In this document: positions 25,301-34,186 of the stretch, one piece after another | Layout: each line of letters begins with the position of its first letter | How positions within the stretch are numbered: position 1 is the stretch's first letter | NCBI GenBank assembly: GCA_025059945.1 | Contig: JANXDC010000004.1 | Location: forward strand, 124,001-188,000 | Direction of reading: 5' to 3' | DNA length: 64,000 bases | From: Bacteroidota bacterium | Lineage (GTDB): Bacteria > Bacteroidota > Rhodothermia > JANXDC01 | The notes under the pieces: generated by a model | The model's database searches: none | What the model was told of the DNA's origin: nothing | What the model saw: the letters and a program-made list of their open reading frames with translations, nothing else | Program-made: the position numbers and the translations under genes

Positions 25301-26256
25301 GCCAGCTTGCGCAAGCTCTCTACGACGCGGATAACGGCTGAGGTGTCCTGCATGATGTAAAAATGGATGCACGGCACCTTATGCTCCATGAGCTCTGCGC
25401 ATTGCCGAACCGCCCACTCCACTCCCACGTCGACGACGCGTTCAGGAGGCGTGCGCTCCACCTCTGCAGCCAGCTCCTCCGGGATCTCCACGTGAAAATG
25501 GCTGGGGATGCTCACAAGGTGTGACTTTTTCGTGATCACCTTCAGGCCCGCTATGATGGGCACGGTGATGCCAATGGCGCGGCAGCGGGCCACGAAGTCG
25601 AAAAACCTCCGGTTATCGAAGAACATCTGCGTGACGATGTAGTGGGCCCCGGCATCGATCTTCTCTTTTAAGTGCTTGAGGTCCCGCTCCAGGTTGGGGG
25701 CCTCGAAGTGCTTCTCCGGATAGCCCGCAACCCCGATGCAAAAATCCGTGGGCGCGGCGTCCAGGAGATCGGGTTCCAGGTAGCGGCCCTGATTCATGTT
25801 TACGATCTGACGCACCAGATCCACGGCGTACTCGTTGCGCGTGCGTCCGTCGGTGAGCATCTTACGATATCCTGGATCGTCCCCTCGCAAGGCCATAACG
25901 TTGTGGATGCCCAGGTAGTGAAGCTCAATTAAGGCGTCTTCGGTTTCCTCGCGGGTGAAACCGTGGCAGAGCAAATGCGCTACGGTATCGATGTTGTAGC
26001 GGTTTTGGATGGCCGCGCATAGGCCGATCGTGCCGGGGCGTTTGCGGATCACGCGACGCCGCCAAGTGCCGTCGGGCAGCTCTTCGTACTCCACCTGGGC
26101 CGCATGGCTGGTGACGTTGATAAAGGGCGGATTTAAGGGCAGCAGGCTCTCCACAAGGGCGAAGATGTGCTGAATGTTTCCCCCCCGCTTGGGCGGAATG
26201 ATTTCGTAGCTCACAAGTGTCTCGCGAGCCCGCTCAAGGTGTTCGATAACCTTCAT
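25297..26256 (-). CDS. metF: Methylenetetrahydrofolate reductase
   Basis: Reduces 5,10-methylenetetrahydrofolate to 5-methyltetrahydrofolate for methionine synthesis, using FAD in a TIM barrel. 319 residues, normal length. Motifs: VSYEIIPPKRGGNIQHIFAL near the N-terminus, PFINVTSHAAQVEYEEL, FTREETEDALIELHYLGIHN then VMALRGDDP (FAD site), GVAGYPEKHFEAPNLERDLK, and YIVTQMFFDNRRFFDFVARC. All are typical. It lies 39 bases downstream of the NUDIX gene and overlaps the probable start of the TPR gene. Confidence 0.96.
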   Translation of the reverse strand: MKVIEHLERARETLVSYEIIPPKRGGNIQHIFALVESLLPLNPPFINVTSHAAQVEYEELPDGTWRRRVIRKRPGTIGLCAAIQNRYNIDTVAHLLCHGFTREETEDALIELHYLGIHNVMALRGDDPGYRKMLTDGRTRNEYAVDLVRQIVNMNQGRYLEPDLLDAAPTDFCIGVAGYPEKHFEAPNLERDLKHLKEKIDAGAHYIVTQMFFDNRRFFDFVARCRAIGITVPIIAGLKVITKKSHLVSIPSHFHVEIPEELAAEVERTPPERVVDVGVEWAVRQCAELMEHKVPCIHFYIMQDTSAVIRVVESLRKLA

Positions 26257-26295
26257 GGCTCCCTTTGGAGGGCTTCAGTGCAACTTCGGAGGGTT

Positions 26296-26937
26296 TTACC
26301 TAAAGTTGCAAAAAGCCGACCTGGAGCTTCGCTGGCGCAGCAGCGCCCGCAGCTCACATAGGATCATAGCCGTGGCCCCCCAAACCGTCTCCCCGCCAAA
26401 CCGGAAACAGCCCACGCGCTGCGGGCGGCCGTGCAGGGTCCAGGTTTCCAATCGAAAGCGGCCCGGATCCAGTAGCGCGCGCGTGGAGACCTCTAGCACC
26501 CGGGCCACTTCGCGCCCATTCGGCCGCAACAGAGGCGGATGCGGTTGCCAGCCCACCACGGGGGTGACGACGAAGCCGGATGCGGGGATGTAGACCGGAC
26601 TTAGGCGGCCTAAGACCTCAACGGCCAACGGATCCAGCCCCAACTCCTCGGCCGCCTCCCGCAAGGCGGTGGCCTCCGGAGAGGGATCGCATGGCTTCTG
26701 GGCCCCACCCGGCAGCCCGATCTGGCCGCGATGCACGGGCAGGTTTTCCGGACGCTTTTCCAAAAGAAAGCACCAACGCCTCGGCCGAGGGTAAAAGAGC
26801 ACCAGCACGGCCGCTGGACGGGCCCCCGGCTCACAGCGAGCCACCCGATCCGGAGCATCGGGAAAGGCTTCGCGCTGCGCCTCGGGTCCGGGTAGAGGGC
26901 CCTTGAGCAACTGGCCAAGCCTTGCGATCCAGCGCAT
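26296..26937 (-). CDS. NUDIX hydrolase, CoA pyrophosphatase-like (NudL family)
   Basis: 213 residues. The Nudix box runs from GGAQKPCDPSPEATALREAA into EELGL (about residues 77-100), with the preceding HRGQIGLPGG typical of the coenzyme A pyrophosphatase branch. That branch has the UPF0035 pattern of QIxFPGG before the box and a downstream VTPVVGW. It likely hydrolyses CoA or related nucleoside diphosphates to limit acyl-CoA or oxidised CoA. First gene of a nudL-metF-TPR run. Substrate is inferred from the subfamily pattern. Confidence 0.85.
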   Translation of the reverse strand: MRWIARLGQLLKGPLPGPEAQREAFPDAPDRVARCEPGARPAAVLVLFYPRPRRWCFLLEKRPENLPVHRGQIGLPGGAQKPCDPSPEATALREAAEELGLDPLAVEVLGRLSPVYIPASGFVVTPVVGWQPHPPLLRPNGREVARVLEVSTRALLDPGRFRLETWTLHGRPQRVGCFRFGGETVWGATAMILCELRALLRQRSSRSAFCNFR

Positions 26938-26944
26938 CGCGCAT

Positions 26945-26974
26945 TTACCTTCCTTTTCAGGCCCCGGTTAATAT
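26945..26974 (+). promoter_or_regulatory. Sigma-70-like promoter of doxX
   Basis: TTACCT (26945-26950), 18-base spacer, TAATAT (26969-26974), 26 bases before the DoxX ATG at 27001. Confidence 0.45.
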
Positions 26975-27000
26975 AGGGGCGAGAAGGACTCGGGGCGTAT

Positions 27001-27441
27001 ATGCGATTTGCTTGTCCGATACTGGAGTCGCTCCCCTCCTACGCATGGGTGCCCCTGCGCGTTTTGGCCGGGCTCGGCATGATGACCCACGGTTGGCCTA
27101 AGCTCTTTGAACCTGGCCGTTGGGAGCGCTTTGTGGATTCCGTAGAACGGATGGGCTTTCCGGTCCCGGAGTTCTTCGCCGCCGCGGCCGCTCTTTCGGA
27201 GCTCATCGGCGGTGCGCTGCTCGCCCTGGGGCTAGCCACGCGTCCGGCCGCGGCCTTTATTCTGATCACGATGACCGTGGCCGCCTTCTGGCGCCACGCC
27301 GGTGATCCGTTTGCGGAGCGCGAATTGGCGTTGCTGTACCTGTTTGTGGCTTTGGGCTTTCTGCTGTACGGAGGGGGAAGGTATTCCCTGGATGCCTGGA
27401 TGGCTAAGCGAAGCCGGTCTAAGGCGAAGGTAGGCGCATAA
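27001..27441 (+). CDS. DoxX family membrane protein
   Basis: 146 residues with four predicted membrane helices. Family features: the first-helix motif VLAGLGMMTHGWPKLFEPG, then VPEFFAAAAALSELIGGALL, LATRPAAAFILITMTVAAFW and the C-terminal ELALLYLFVALGFLLYGGGR. DoxX/DoxD-like proteins are linked to quinone redox chemistry or oxidative stress, but no precise reaction can be given here. Stands alone; the downstream RNAs are on the opposite strand. Confidence 0.88.
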   Translation: MRFACPILESLPSYAWVPLRVLAGLGMMTHGWPKLFEPGRWERFVDSVERMGFPVPEFFAAAAALSELIGGALLALGLATRPAAAFILITMTVAAFWRHAGDPFAERELALLYLFVALGFLLYGGGRYSLDAWMAKRSRSKAKVGA

Positions 27442-27448
27442 AAAATGA

Positions 27449-27546
27449 GGGTAAGCTTCCCTGTATCGCGCCGCTGCGACCGCCTACCGTTGCTCCCTTC
27501 CGGGCCTGGCGGGGTTCAGCGGGAGCTGGCCGTACAGGACTTACCC
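27449..27546 (-). ncRNA. ffs: Signal recognition particle RNA (small bacterial type, 4.5S-like)
   Basis: On the minus strand the sequence folds into a single long hairpin whose ends GGGTAAG (27546-27540) and CTTACCC (27455-27449) pair. The universally conserved SRP tip is present: CCAGGCCCGGAAGGGAGCA with the GGAA tetraloop, the symmetric loop and the asymmetric AGCA side. About 98 bases, the usual size for Gram-negative 4.5S RNA. TCATTTTTT follows the closing helix and would serve as its terminator. It binds Ffh and directs inner-membrane protein targeting. The 5' end lies only 9 bases after tRNA-Ala, implying a shared precursor. Confidence 0.9.
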
Positions 27547-27554
27547 TTCTTGTT

Positions 27555-27629
<75 letters not shown>

Positions 27630-27642
27630 GACGCAGGAATTA

Positions 27643-27672
27643 AATATACGCTTGGGTTTCCGGAAGGCACAA
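27643..27672 (-). promoter_or_regulatory. Promoter of the tRNA-Ala/SRP RNA unit
   Basis: On the minus strand TTGTGC (27672-27667), 18-base spacer, TATATT (27648-27643), 13 bases before the tRNA 5' end. No other clear promoter lies between the tRNA and the SRP RNA. Confidence 0.6.
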
Positions 27673-27676
27673 GTCC

Positions 27677-28786
27677 CTAGGAGACGGCCGCCGGAAGGGA
27701 GCGCTGTACGGGAAAACGCACCCGAAATCGCGCCCCTCCTTCGGTGCGGTTTTCTACACTGATCTGCCCCTGCAGGCGCTCGGTGAGGACCTTGCAGATA
27801 TGCAGACCCAAGCCGGCCCCTTTTCTGGGACCGGCGCGGCTGCCCGTGTAAAAGCGCGTGAAGATCCGCTCCAGCTCCTCTGGGGGTATGCCCGGACCTT
27901 CGTCGGAGATCTCCACGTTCACTTGTTCTGCGCTGTGCTCGAGCCGAATCGTAACCGCTCCGCCGGCGGGGGAGAACTTGATGGCGTTTCCGATCAAGTT
28001 GCTGAAGATCTGGAAAAGCCATGTGCTATCGCCTAAAATCGTAATGGCGGTCTCCGGAGGAGTCCAGAGGAGCCGCACCCCCCGCTCTAGGGCGGCTCCC
28101 CGCAGGGCCTGAACGCTTTCCGATAGCAGCTCCCCGAGCGAAATGGGCTCCCAGTTCGGCTCTTGTTGTCCGGCCTGCAGACGGGCCCAATCCAGCAATT
28201 CGTTTACCAGGCGCAGCAGCCGTTCGCCTGTCTGCGCGATATCTTGAAGCGCCTCCCGCTGAAGCGAGGTGAGCGGTCCCATCTCTTCTGAGAGCAACAG
28301 GCGCGACAGGGCCGCTATGCCCGAAAGCGGAGAGCGCAGGTCATGGGATACCACCGAGAGGATTTCGTCTTTCTCTTGGCTGAGCATGCGCACCTGCTCC
28401 AGGGAGCGGCGCAGGCGGAGCTGGGTCTCGATGCGGGCCTTGAGCACAGGCAGGTTGACGGGCTTGGTCACGTAGTCGTTGGCCCCCAAGCTCAGGCCCT
28501 GGACGATGTCTTCGGTCTCGCCCTTGGCCGAGACCAGGATGATCGGCACCTCCTGGGTGGCCGGCTGCGCGCGCAGTATCGAGATGAGCTCATAGCCGCT
28601 TAGGCCGGGCATCATGATGTCGAGCAGGATGAGATCCGGAACACGCCGGGCAATACATGCCAAGGCCTGTGGGCCGCTTTCGGCCGCTTCCGGCTCGTAG
28701 CCTTCGCGCCGCAGCCGCTGCACAAGCAGGTCGCGGTTGAACTCCTGATCGTCGACGATCAGAATATGGGCGGGTTTATGGGGCAT
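27677..28786 (-). CDS. Response regulator-histidine kinase fusion (REC-HisKA-HATPase)
   Basis: 369 residues, cytoplasmic. Receiver domain at about 1-125 with Asp in LILLDIMMPGLSGYE and Lys in DYVTKPVN. The dimerisation/phosphoacceptor helix has His in ILSVVSHDLRSPLSG (about residue 147). The HATPase domain has the N box LIGNAIKFSPAG and G boxes SDEGPGIPPEELERIF and GAGLGLHICKVL. A kinase controlled by its own receiver domain is typical of phosphorelay intermediates. It starts inside the end of the single-receiver gene (11-base overlap), forming the last member of a three-gene unit. Confidence 0.93.
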   Translation of the reverse strand: MPHKPAHILIVDDQEFNRDLLVQRLRREGYEPEAAESGPQALACIARRVPDLILLDIMMPGLSGYELISILRAQPATQEVPIILVSAKGETEDIVQGLSLGANDYVTKPVNLPVLKARIETQLRLRRSLEQVRMLSQEKDEILSVVSHDLRSPLSGIAALSRLLLSEEMGPLTSLQREALQDIAQTGERLLRLVNELLDWARLQAGQQEPNWEPISLGELLSESVQALRGAALERGVRLLWTPPETAITILGDSTWLFQIFSNLIGNAIKFSPAGGAVTIRLEHSAEQVNVEISDEGPGIPPEELERIFTRFYTGSRAGPRKGAGLGLHICKVLTERLQGQISVENRTEGGARFRVRFPVQRSLPAAVS

Positions 28787-29156
28787 CGGGGCCTCGGCGA
28801 GGATCTAGGCGCTTGATGAGGCCGAGCAGTTCAGGCAGATGCACCGGCTTGGTGGCGTAGGCGTCGGCTCCGCAGGCTAGGGCCCGCTCGCGTTCGGCCG
28901 GCAGCACATGCGCAGAAAGGGCGATGATGGGGATGGAGGCTGTGTCGGGGTCGCTTTTAAGTTGTCGCGTAGCCTCCCAGCCGTCCATGACGGGCAGGCT
29001 CAGGTCCATGAGCACCAGATCGGGCCGCTCTCGGCGAGCCAGCTCCACGCCCTCGGCTCCATCGTGCGCCGTAAGCACGCTAAAGCCCCGCCGCTGAAGC
29101 CGCTGCACGAGCATATCGCGATTCATTTCGTTGTCCTCAACGAGCAAGATCCGCAT
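28776..29156 (-). CDS. Single-domain response regulator (CheY/DivK-like)
   Basis: 126 residues consisting of one receiver domain. Acidic pocket ILLVEDNEMNRDML, phosphoacceptor Asp in LVLMDLSLPVMDGWEATRQL, Thr/Ser switch in IIALSAHVLP, and Lys in DAYATKPVHLPELL. No output domain, so it signals by protein contact, most likely with the two flanking kinases. ATG 29156 is the family start; the open frame continues upstream to 29240 without support. Seven bases after the large hybrid kinase. Confidence 0.92.
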   Translation of the reverse strand: MRILLVEDNEMNRDMLVQRLQRRGFSVLTAHDGAEGVELARRERPDLVLMDLSLPVMDGWEATRQLKSDPDTASIPIIALSAHVLPAERERALACGADAYATKPVHLPELLGLIKRLDPRRGPDAP

Positions 29157-29163
29157 AGCCAGG

Positions 29164-32100
29164 CTAACTGGGATTGAGGATGCGTCTTCCCACGTAACGC
29201 AATATGCGCCGGATTTCCCCCAGCAAGCTAAGCTGGTCATAGAGGCCTTTTTGCAGGATCCAGAGGATGCCCCCGTTTAGGTACTGGATCTCAGCCTGCG
29301 ATAAGGTCTTGGCCGTGACCACCACGACGGGCAACTGCCGCCAATCGGGATGCTGCCGTAGCCGATGCAGGAACGCGAACCCGTCCATCTCGGGCATCAT
29401 GAGATCCAGAAAGATCACATCCGGGCGGCTCTGCGCCAGGGCCTCCAGGGCCTCTCGGCCGTTGGGGGCCGAAGCTACCTGCCATCCCTCGCGGGCGATC
29501 GCCTGCGTCATGAGCTCCGCCAGCGCCTCGTCGTCTTCTACGATCAGCGCCTGGCCCGGTCGGTGTTCAGGGGTGAAGCGGGCCAGGACCCGGTGCAGTT
29601 GCTCCCGGTCCACGGGCTTAAGCAGGTAATCGTCCGCCCCCAAGGCATAGCCCAGATGGCGGTCTTCCAAAAAGCTCAACATCACCACCGGGATGTGGGC
29701 CGTCTGCGGGTCGGTTTTGAGCGTTCGCAGGATCGCCCATCCGTCTTGTTTGGGCAAAAGCACATCCAGCGTGATCAGGATGGGCTTGAGCCTACGGGCC
29801 AGCTCTAGGCCCTCTTCTCCGGAGGCGGCGTAAACGACCCGGTAGCCTTCTCGGCTCAGATAATGCTGGATCAGCTCGCCGACGGAGGGATCGTCGTCGA
29901 TCGTGAGCACTACGGGCCCATCTCCTCCGAGCACAGGGGGATGCGGGGGTGGTTCGGGTTTCGGCAGATCGCCGCCCTCGCGTTTGGGCAGGCATTGCGG
30001 CAAGCAGACGCTAAATACGGAGCCCTTGCCCGGCTCGCTTTCGACGGAGATCTCCCCACCCATCATACGGACCAGTCGGCGCGAGATGGCCAACCCTAAG
30101 CCCGTACCGCCGTACTTGCGCGTGGTGGACATATCGGCTTGCCGGAACTCCTCAAACAAGTGCGGCAGGTGCTCTGGTGCGATCCCGATGCCGGTGTCCG
30201 CCACCTCGAAAACGAGCACGGGCTCCGCCGCCGGAGATCGGCTGCGTCGGACGCGCAGAAGAACGCGCCCGTTTTCCGTGAACTTGGCCGCGTTCGAAAG
30301 CAAATTCAGCAGCACCTGACGCAGTCGGACGGGATCTTGCCGCAGGCGGATTTTGCGCAGGCCGCGGATGGCGAATCGGTTGCCGTTTTTCGCCATAAGC
30401 GGAGCGATCGTGTGCGCAAGTTCCTCCAAAAACGGCTCCAGGTCGAATTCCTCGACGAAAAGCTCCATGCGGCCCGCTTCGATTTTGGAGAAGTCCAAGA
30501 TGTCGTTGATGATGCCGAGCAGGTTGCGCGCGGCCGTGTGGATTTTCTGGAGGTTTTTTACGTGCTCCGTTTGTCCTTCTTCTTCCAGGATCTCCATCAA
30601 CAGCTCCGTGTAGCCGATGATCGCGTTCATGGGGGTGCGCAGCTCATGGCTCATATTGGCCAAGAACTGGCTCTTGGCCAGGCTGGCCTGCTGGGCTTCG
30701 TCCCGAGCGCGGGCCAGTTCCAGAGCCTGCTCTTGCAGCATACGATTGGCTTGCCGAAGGGCGGATTCGTTGCGTTCATGCTGCAGGGCCGATCCGATGA
30801 GGCTTGCGGCGGCCAGAAGCGCGTCGCGTTCGGCTTCGAGCCAGTCATAGGTGTCCTCATGATGCAGGCTGAGTACACCCCAGAGGGTTTCGCCCACGAA
30901 GATAGGCGCAACGGCCAGCGTGTCCGCGTGCAGGCTTTCGAGAAGCTTCAGCATTTCGGGGTCGGATACGCATTCGCGGCAGGCGAAAATCCCTTTTCGA
31001 TGGATGAACACGTTTGCTCTGCAAGCGGCCAATGCGCCCTCCATGGGCAGCGCCTTGGGCAGAGGGGGATCGGGCTGTGCCCCTTCGAATGCCGCGCGCT
31101 CTAGTTTCAGCCAAGCCTCTTCACAGCGCCATAGGGCCGCCCCCCGGGCCTGCGTAATGCGGGCTAAACGTGTCAGGGTATCCGCGATGGCTTCCCCTAT
31201 ATCGGAGCTTCGCAATAATTCATGGGCGCAGTCCGCGATCGTGGCCAAGATCGCATCCCGGCGCCGCAGAGCCTCTTGAGCCTGGCGCTGTTCGGTGATA
31301 TCCCGGTAGCTACTTAGAAACATGGCCTTGCCCTCGTAGGGCACTAGGCACACCGAGACCTGCACCAGGCGCTCGCCGCCGTCCTTGCGTCGGATGCGCG
31401 TTTCGATTTGCTGCGGCTTTCCGGTTCGGAGCAGTTCCAAGAGCGCATCCAGAGCTTGCTGTCGCTCGCTCAGATCGGGATATAGAAGGATGTGCAGGTC
31501 TGTGCTCTGCACCTCCTCCAGGCTGTAGCCCGTTAGCTTCTCCATGGCGGGGTTGTAGATGAGCAGTTGGCCCTCGGGGTCGGACAGCGTAATGCCTTCC
31601 TGCAGAAACGAAAGCGCCAAGCGGAAGCGCCCCTCGCTTTGGCGGAGGCGTTCCTCGGCCTCACGCCTGTCCGTGACGTCCCGCGCCACGCAAGTGAAGG
31701 CGCCGTCCGCCTCCCCGCCGGGCTGGCGCGTGAAGTACAGGCTGAGCCAACGTCGCGCGTGCTGGGAGGTATGCACGGGGACCTCCACGCGCACCTCCCC
31801 GTGTAGGTCAACCAGGTGCGCGCTGAGCGCATAGCAGAGGGGGCGCCGAAAGCCGGGCAGAACCTGCTCGCAGAAATGGCACCCCCGGAGGTGATCCTGG
31901 CTAAGGCCAAAGAAGCGCTCCGCGGCTGGGTTGAGGTAGGTGAGCCGATGCTCGGCGTCCAGGGTGAAGATGATGTCCCCGGAGGATTCCAAGATAGTTT
32001 TGATCCGTCGCTCGGAGGCCTGGAGCTCTAGAAGCGCATAGCGGCGCTCGATCTCGTTCATCGTCTGCTGGGCCATCTCAAGGAAGATGTGCCGCTCGTT

Positions 32101-32514
32101 GTCCGTAAGCGTGCGGGGATGGGGATCGGCCATGGCCAAGACCCCAATCACGAATCCGTCGGGCGTAACAAGGGGCGCCGCCGCATAAAAGCGCACGTAG
32201 GGAGGGCCCGTTACGTAGGGGCTATGCCGAAAACGCGCATCTTGCGTGGCGTCCTCGACGAAGAGCACCTCGCCGGTGCGCACCACTAGATCCGCCAGCG
32301 TGCCCTCTCGGGGCACCTCGCCTCGGTCAAAGCCCACGCAGGCCTTATACCAGATGCGTCGATCGTCGACAAGCTCAACGAAGGCCAGTTGCACATTGAA
32401 AATGCGCGCCGTTAGCTCCGCGATCCGGTTGAACATGGGCTCTGGCGGGGTATCCAAAATCTGATACCGGGCCAGGGCCTCCAGACGACGCGCCTCTTGG
32501 AGAGCTAGGTCCAT
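29164..32514 (-). CDS. Large hybrid histidine kinase (GAF-PAS-PAS-GAF-HisKA-HATPase-REC-REC)
   Basis: 1116 residues, no membrane segment. GAF at about 20-165 ([20 protein letters not shown]), PAS 1 at about 170-290 with [17 protein letters not shown] and a Cys pair (CHFCEQ), PAS 2 at about 300-420 ([20 protein letters not shown]), GAF 2 at about 430-590 containing FACREC. HisKA has His in [19 protein letters not shown] (about 625); HATPase has [13 protein letters not shown] and [18 protein letters not shown]. Two receivers follow, with Asp in [13 protein letters not shown] and [13 protein letters not shown]. It is a cytoplasmic sensor integrating several small-molecule or redox inputs. First gene of the three-gene phosphorelay. 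Confidence 0.94.
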   Translation of the reverse strand: MDLALQEARRLEALARYQILDTPPEPMFNRIAELTARIFNVQLAFVELVDDRRIWYKACVGFDRGEVPREGTLADLVVRTGEVLFVEDATQDARFRHSPYVTGPPYVRFYAAAPLVTPDGFVIGVLAMADPHPRTLTDNERHIFLEMAQQTMNEIERRYALLELQASERRIKTILESSGDIIFTLDAEHRLTYLNPAAERFFGLSQDHLRGCHFCEQVLPGFRRPLCYALSAHLVDLHGEVRVEVPVHTSQHARRWLSLYFTRQPGGEADGAFTCVARDVTDRREAEERLRQSEGRFRLALSFLQEGITLSDPEGQLLIYNPAMEKLTGYSLEEVQSTDLHILLYPDLSERQQALDALLELLRTGKPQQIETRIRRKDGGERLVQVSVCLVPYEGKAMFLSSYRDITEQRQAQEALRRRDAILATIADCAHELLRSSDIGEAIADTLTRLARITQARGAALWRCEEAWLKLERAAFEGAQPDPPLPKALPMEGALAACRANVFIHRKGIFACRECVSDPEMLKLLESLHADTLAVAPIFVGETLWGVLSLHHEDTYDWLEAERDALLAAASLIGSALQHERNESALRQANRMLQEQALELARARDEAQQASLAKSQFLANMSHELRTPMNAIIGYTELLMEILEEEGQTEHVKNLQKIHTAARNLLGIINDILDFSKIEAGRMELFVEEFDLEPFLEELAHTIAPLMAKNGNRFAIRGLRKIRLRQDPVRLRQVLLNLLSNAAKFTENGRVLLRVRRSRSPAAEPVLVFEVADTGIGIAPEHLPHLFEEFRQADMSTTRKYGGTGLGLAISRRLVRMMGGEISVESEPGKGSVFSVCLPQCLPKREGGDLPKPEPPPHPPVLGGDGPVVLTIDDDPSVGELIQHYLSREGYRVVYAASGEEGLELARRLKPILITLDVLLPKQDGWAILRTLKTDPQTAHIPVVMLSFLEDRHLGYALGADDYLLKPVDREQLHRVLARFTPEHRPGQALIVEDDEALAELMTQAIAREGWQVASAPNGREALEALAQSRPDVIFLDLMMPEMDGFAFLHRLRQHPDWRQLPVVVVTAKTLSQAEIQYLNGGILWILQKGLYDQLSLLGEIRRILRYVGRRILNPS

Positions 32515-32698
32515 TTCGACTACCTTTCTTCCCCTCTTTAGTGAAAAACCTCCTTCGTGCCCCTAGCACACCCTCTAAAAGGGAGGGGACTTTTGTCTAT
32601 TTTATGCCGCCCTTAAAGGGGCTCTATGCTCGGGTTGGGGGACACTTTAGGGCTTGAGCAAAAGTTTTGCCATTTCTGCCAAGGGTCGCCGCACCAGC

Positions 32699-32725
32699 GA
32701 ACTTTTCGGATGCGAGGTCGTCTAA
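32699..32725 (+). promoter_or_regulatory. ECF-type (RpoE-like) promoter of the ECF sigma gene
   Basis: GAACTT (32699-32704), 15-base spacer, GTCTAA (32720-32725): a near-perfect match to the extracytoplasmic-function promoter pattern. Transcription would start near 32732, 14 bases before the chosen ATG. Suggests the sigma factor transcribes its own operon. Confidence 0.65.
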
Positions 32726-32745
32726 AAAACGACCGTACGTTCGCG

Positions 32746-33348
32746 ATGCCCGTGCTCCGATTGGAGGATTGGACCGATAGCGCGCTCGTAGAACGGTTTC
32801 GCCATTCGGAGGCCGATCGGGATCGGGTGTTCACGGTGCTCATGCGTCGGCATTATGGGCGGTTGTACCGGCTTGTGTACTCGGTACTGGGACATCCCGA
32901 GGAAACCGCCGACGCCTTGCAGGAGGTGATGCTCAAACTCTATTGGCATCTACCTTCTTTTCGAGGGCAGGATGCGCAGTTCAGCACATGGGCCTATCAA
33001 GTTGCCTTGAATCATGCGCGGGACGTCCTTCGGCGCCGGCAGGTGCGGCAGCGTCATTGGGCTCCGGAGCCCGATCCGGAGCAGCTTCATCTGATGGGGC
33101 CCAGGACGGAGTCTCCCCATGAGGAGCTGGAGCGCGCCGAGGATCGCGAGCGTCTGTGGCGCTACATTCGGGCCCTGCCGGAGCCGCTGCGCGAGGCGTT
33201 GGTGCTGCGCGATGTAGAGGGATTGGACTACGAAACCATCGCCCGGATTACGGGGGTCTCCTTGGGTACGGTCAAAACCCGTATTTTCCGAGCGCGACGT
33301 AAGATCATACAGTGGTTGCGCACGCATGCGGAGGCTTTTAGGTCATGA
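32746..33348 (+). CDS. ECF RNA polymerase sigma factor (cassette 1)
   Basis: 200 residues. Region 2 at about 20-90 (VLMRRHYGRLYRLVYSVLGH, then EETADALQEVMLKLYWHLPS and FSTWAYQVALNHARDVLRRR); region 4 at about 135-195 (LPEPLREALVLRDVEGLDYE, TIARITGVSLGTVKTRIFRA). The open frame continues upstream, but ATGs there fall in or before the ECF promoter, so ATG 32746 is preferred. The stop overlaps the next start as ATGA. A sigma factor controlled by the membrane protein encoded next is the expected arrangement. Confidence 0.93.
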   Translation: MPVLRLEDWTDSALVERFRHSEADRDRVFTVLMRRHYGRLYRLVYSVLGHPEETADALQEVMLKLYWHLPSFRGQDAQFSTWAYQVALNHARDVLRRRQVRQRHWAPEPDPEQLHLMGPRTESPHEELERAEDRERLWRYIRALPEPLREALVLRDVEGLDYETIARITGVSLGTVKTRIFRARRKIIQWLRTHAEAFRS

Positions 33349-33719
33349 AGCGCACGTTGTGGGCAATACGTTATCGGGCCTTGTTGGAGCAGGCCCGTCA
33401 GTTTCCCGCTCCCTCGGCGCCGGATCAGGCTTTGGAGCGTTTTTGGAGTCAGACCCTACCCAGCAGCGTTGGGCACACGCTCTGGGTTGGCCATTGGGCC
33501 AAGCGCCTTTGGTACTGGGCCGCTGCGGCCGCCGTGGCGTTCTGGGTTTTGGCCTGGATGGCGGCCCGTCAGGGGCATGAGTTCGATTGGAGCTGGAACG
33601 GCTGGGAGAGCTTTACCCGCGTTGAACTGATTATGCTCTCCTCTTCTGAGCCGTTGACGGCAGATGCGGTTGGCCCGATCCTATTAGAGAGCGCTTCCAC
33701 GGAGGAGCCTTCGCCATGA
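33345..33719 (+). CDS. Putative membrane anti-sigma factor (cassette 1)
   Basis: 124 residues. About 50 cytoplasmic residues, then one membrane helix at about 51-73 (KRLWYWAAAAAVAFWVLAWM), then a 50-residue periplasmic tail rich in acidic and Ser residues. Translationally coupled at both ends by four-base overlaps. I find no zinc-binding HxxxCxxC signature. The anti-sigma role is inferred from position behind an ECF gene, single membrane helix and orientation. Confidence 0.65.
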   Translation: MKRTLWAIRYRALLEQARQFPAPSAPDQALERFWSQTLPSSVGHTLWVGHWAKRLWYWAAAAAVAFWVLAWMAARQGHEFDWSWNGWESFTRVELIMLSSSEPLTADAVGPILLESASTEEPSP

Positions 33720-34168
33720 GAGCCCGATGGCTGTGGCCTGTTTTACTGGGAGTGCTCATCTTCGCAGCCGGGATCGGAGCGGGGGTTTTCGTGGATCGCT
33801 TCCTGCTTCATTCGCGCTTCCGGGGTGGTCCGGAGCTGCTTTTGCTAGAGCGCCGCACTTGGGCGAAAGTCCGCCAGGAGCTGGCGCTCACCCCCGAACA
33901 GGCGCGGCGGCTGGAGGAGATCACCCGAGCGCACGCGCAGCAGATGAACGCCCTTCGGCAGCGCTTTCGTCGGGAGCTGCGCGCTATGGCCCAGCGTTAC
34001 CGAGAGGCGATCCGCCCGGTCCTCACAGACGCCCAGTGGGAGCGTCTGGAGCGCCTGCGGCGCGAGCGACGCCTCGGGCTTCGGGAAGAGGAACGGCGCT
34101 TTCGGAGGTGGGATACCCTACGGCCCGCGCCTCCAAAGCCTATGGATACCCTTCCGCAAGAACCCTAA
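33716..34168 (+). CDS. Periplasmic Spy/CpxP-like heavy-metal-sensor family protein (cassette 1)
   Basis: 150 residues. N-terminal membrane anchor or signal at about residues 7-28 (LLGVLIFAAGIGAGVFVDRF), then an all-helical Arg/Glu-rich periplasmic domain with two LTxxQ-type motifs (LTPEQARRLEEI and LTDAQWERLERL) about 46 residues apart, the pattern of Spy/CpxP/CnrX-type proteins. Such proteins bind misfolded envelope proteins or metal and tune sigma or two-component signalling. It overlaps the anti-sigma candidate by four bases. Confidence 0.8.
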   Translation: MRARWLWPVLLGVLIFAAGIGAGVFVDRFLLHSRFRGGPELLLLERRTWAKVRQELALTPEQARRLEEITRAHAQQMNALRQRFRRELRAMAQRYREAIRPVLTDAQWERLERLRRERRLGLREEERRFRRWDTLRPAPPKPMDTLPQEP

Positions 34169-34186
34169 GCGACAGGAGGTTCAGCT

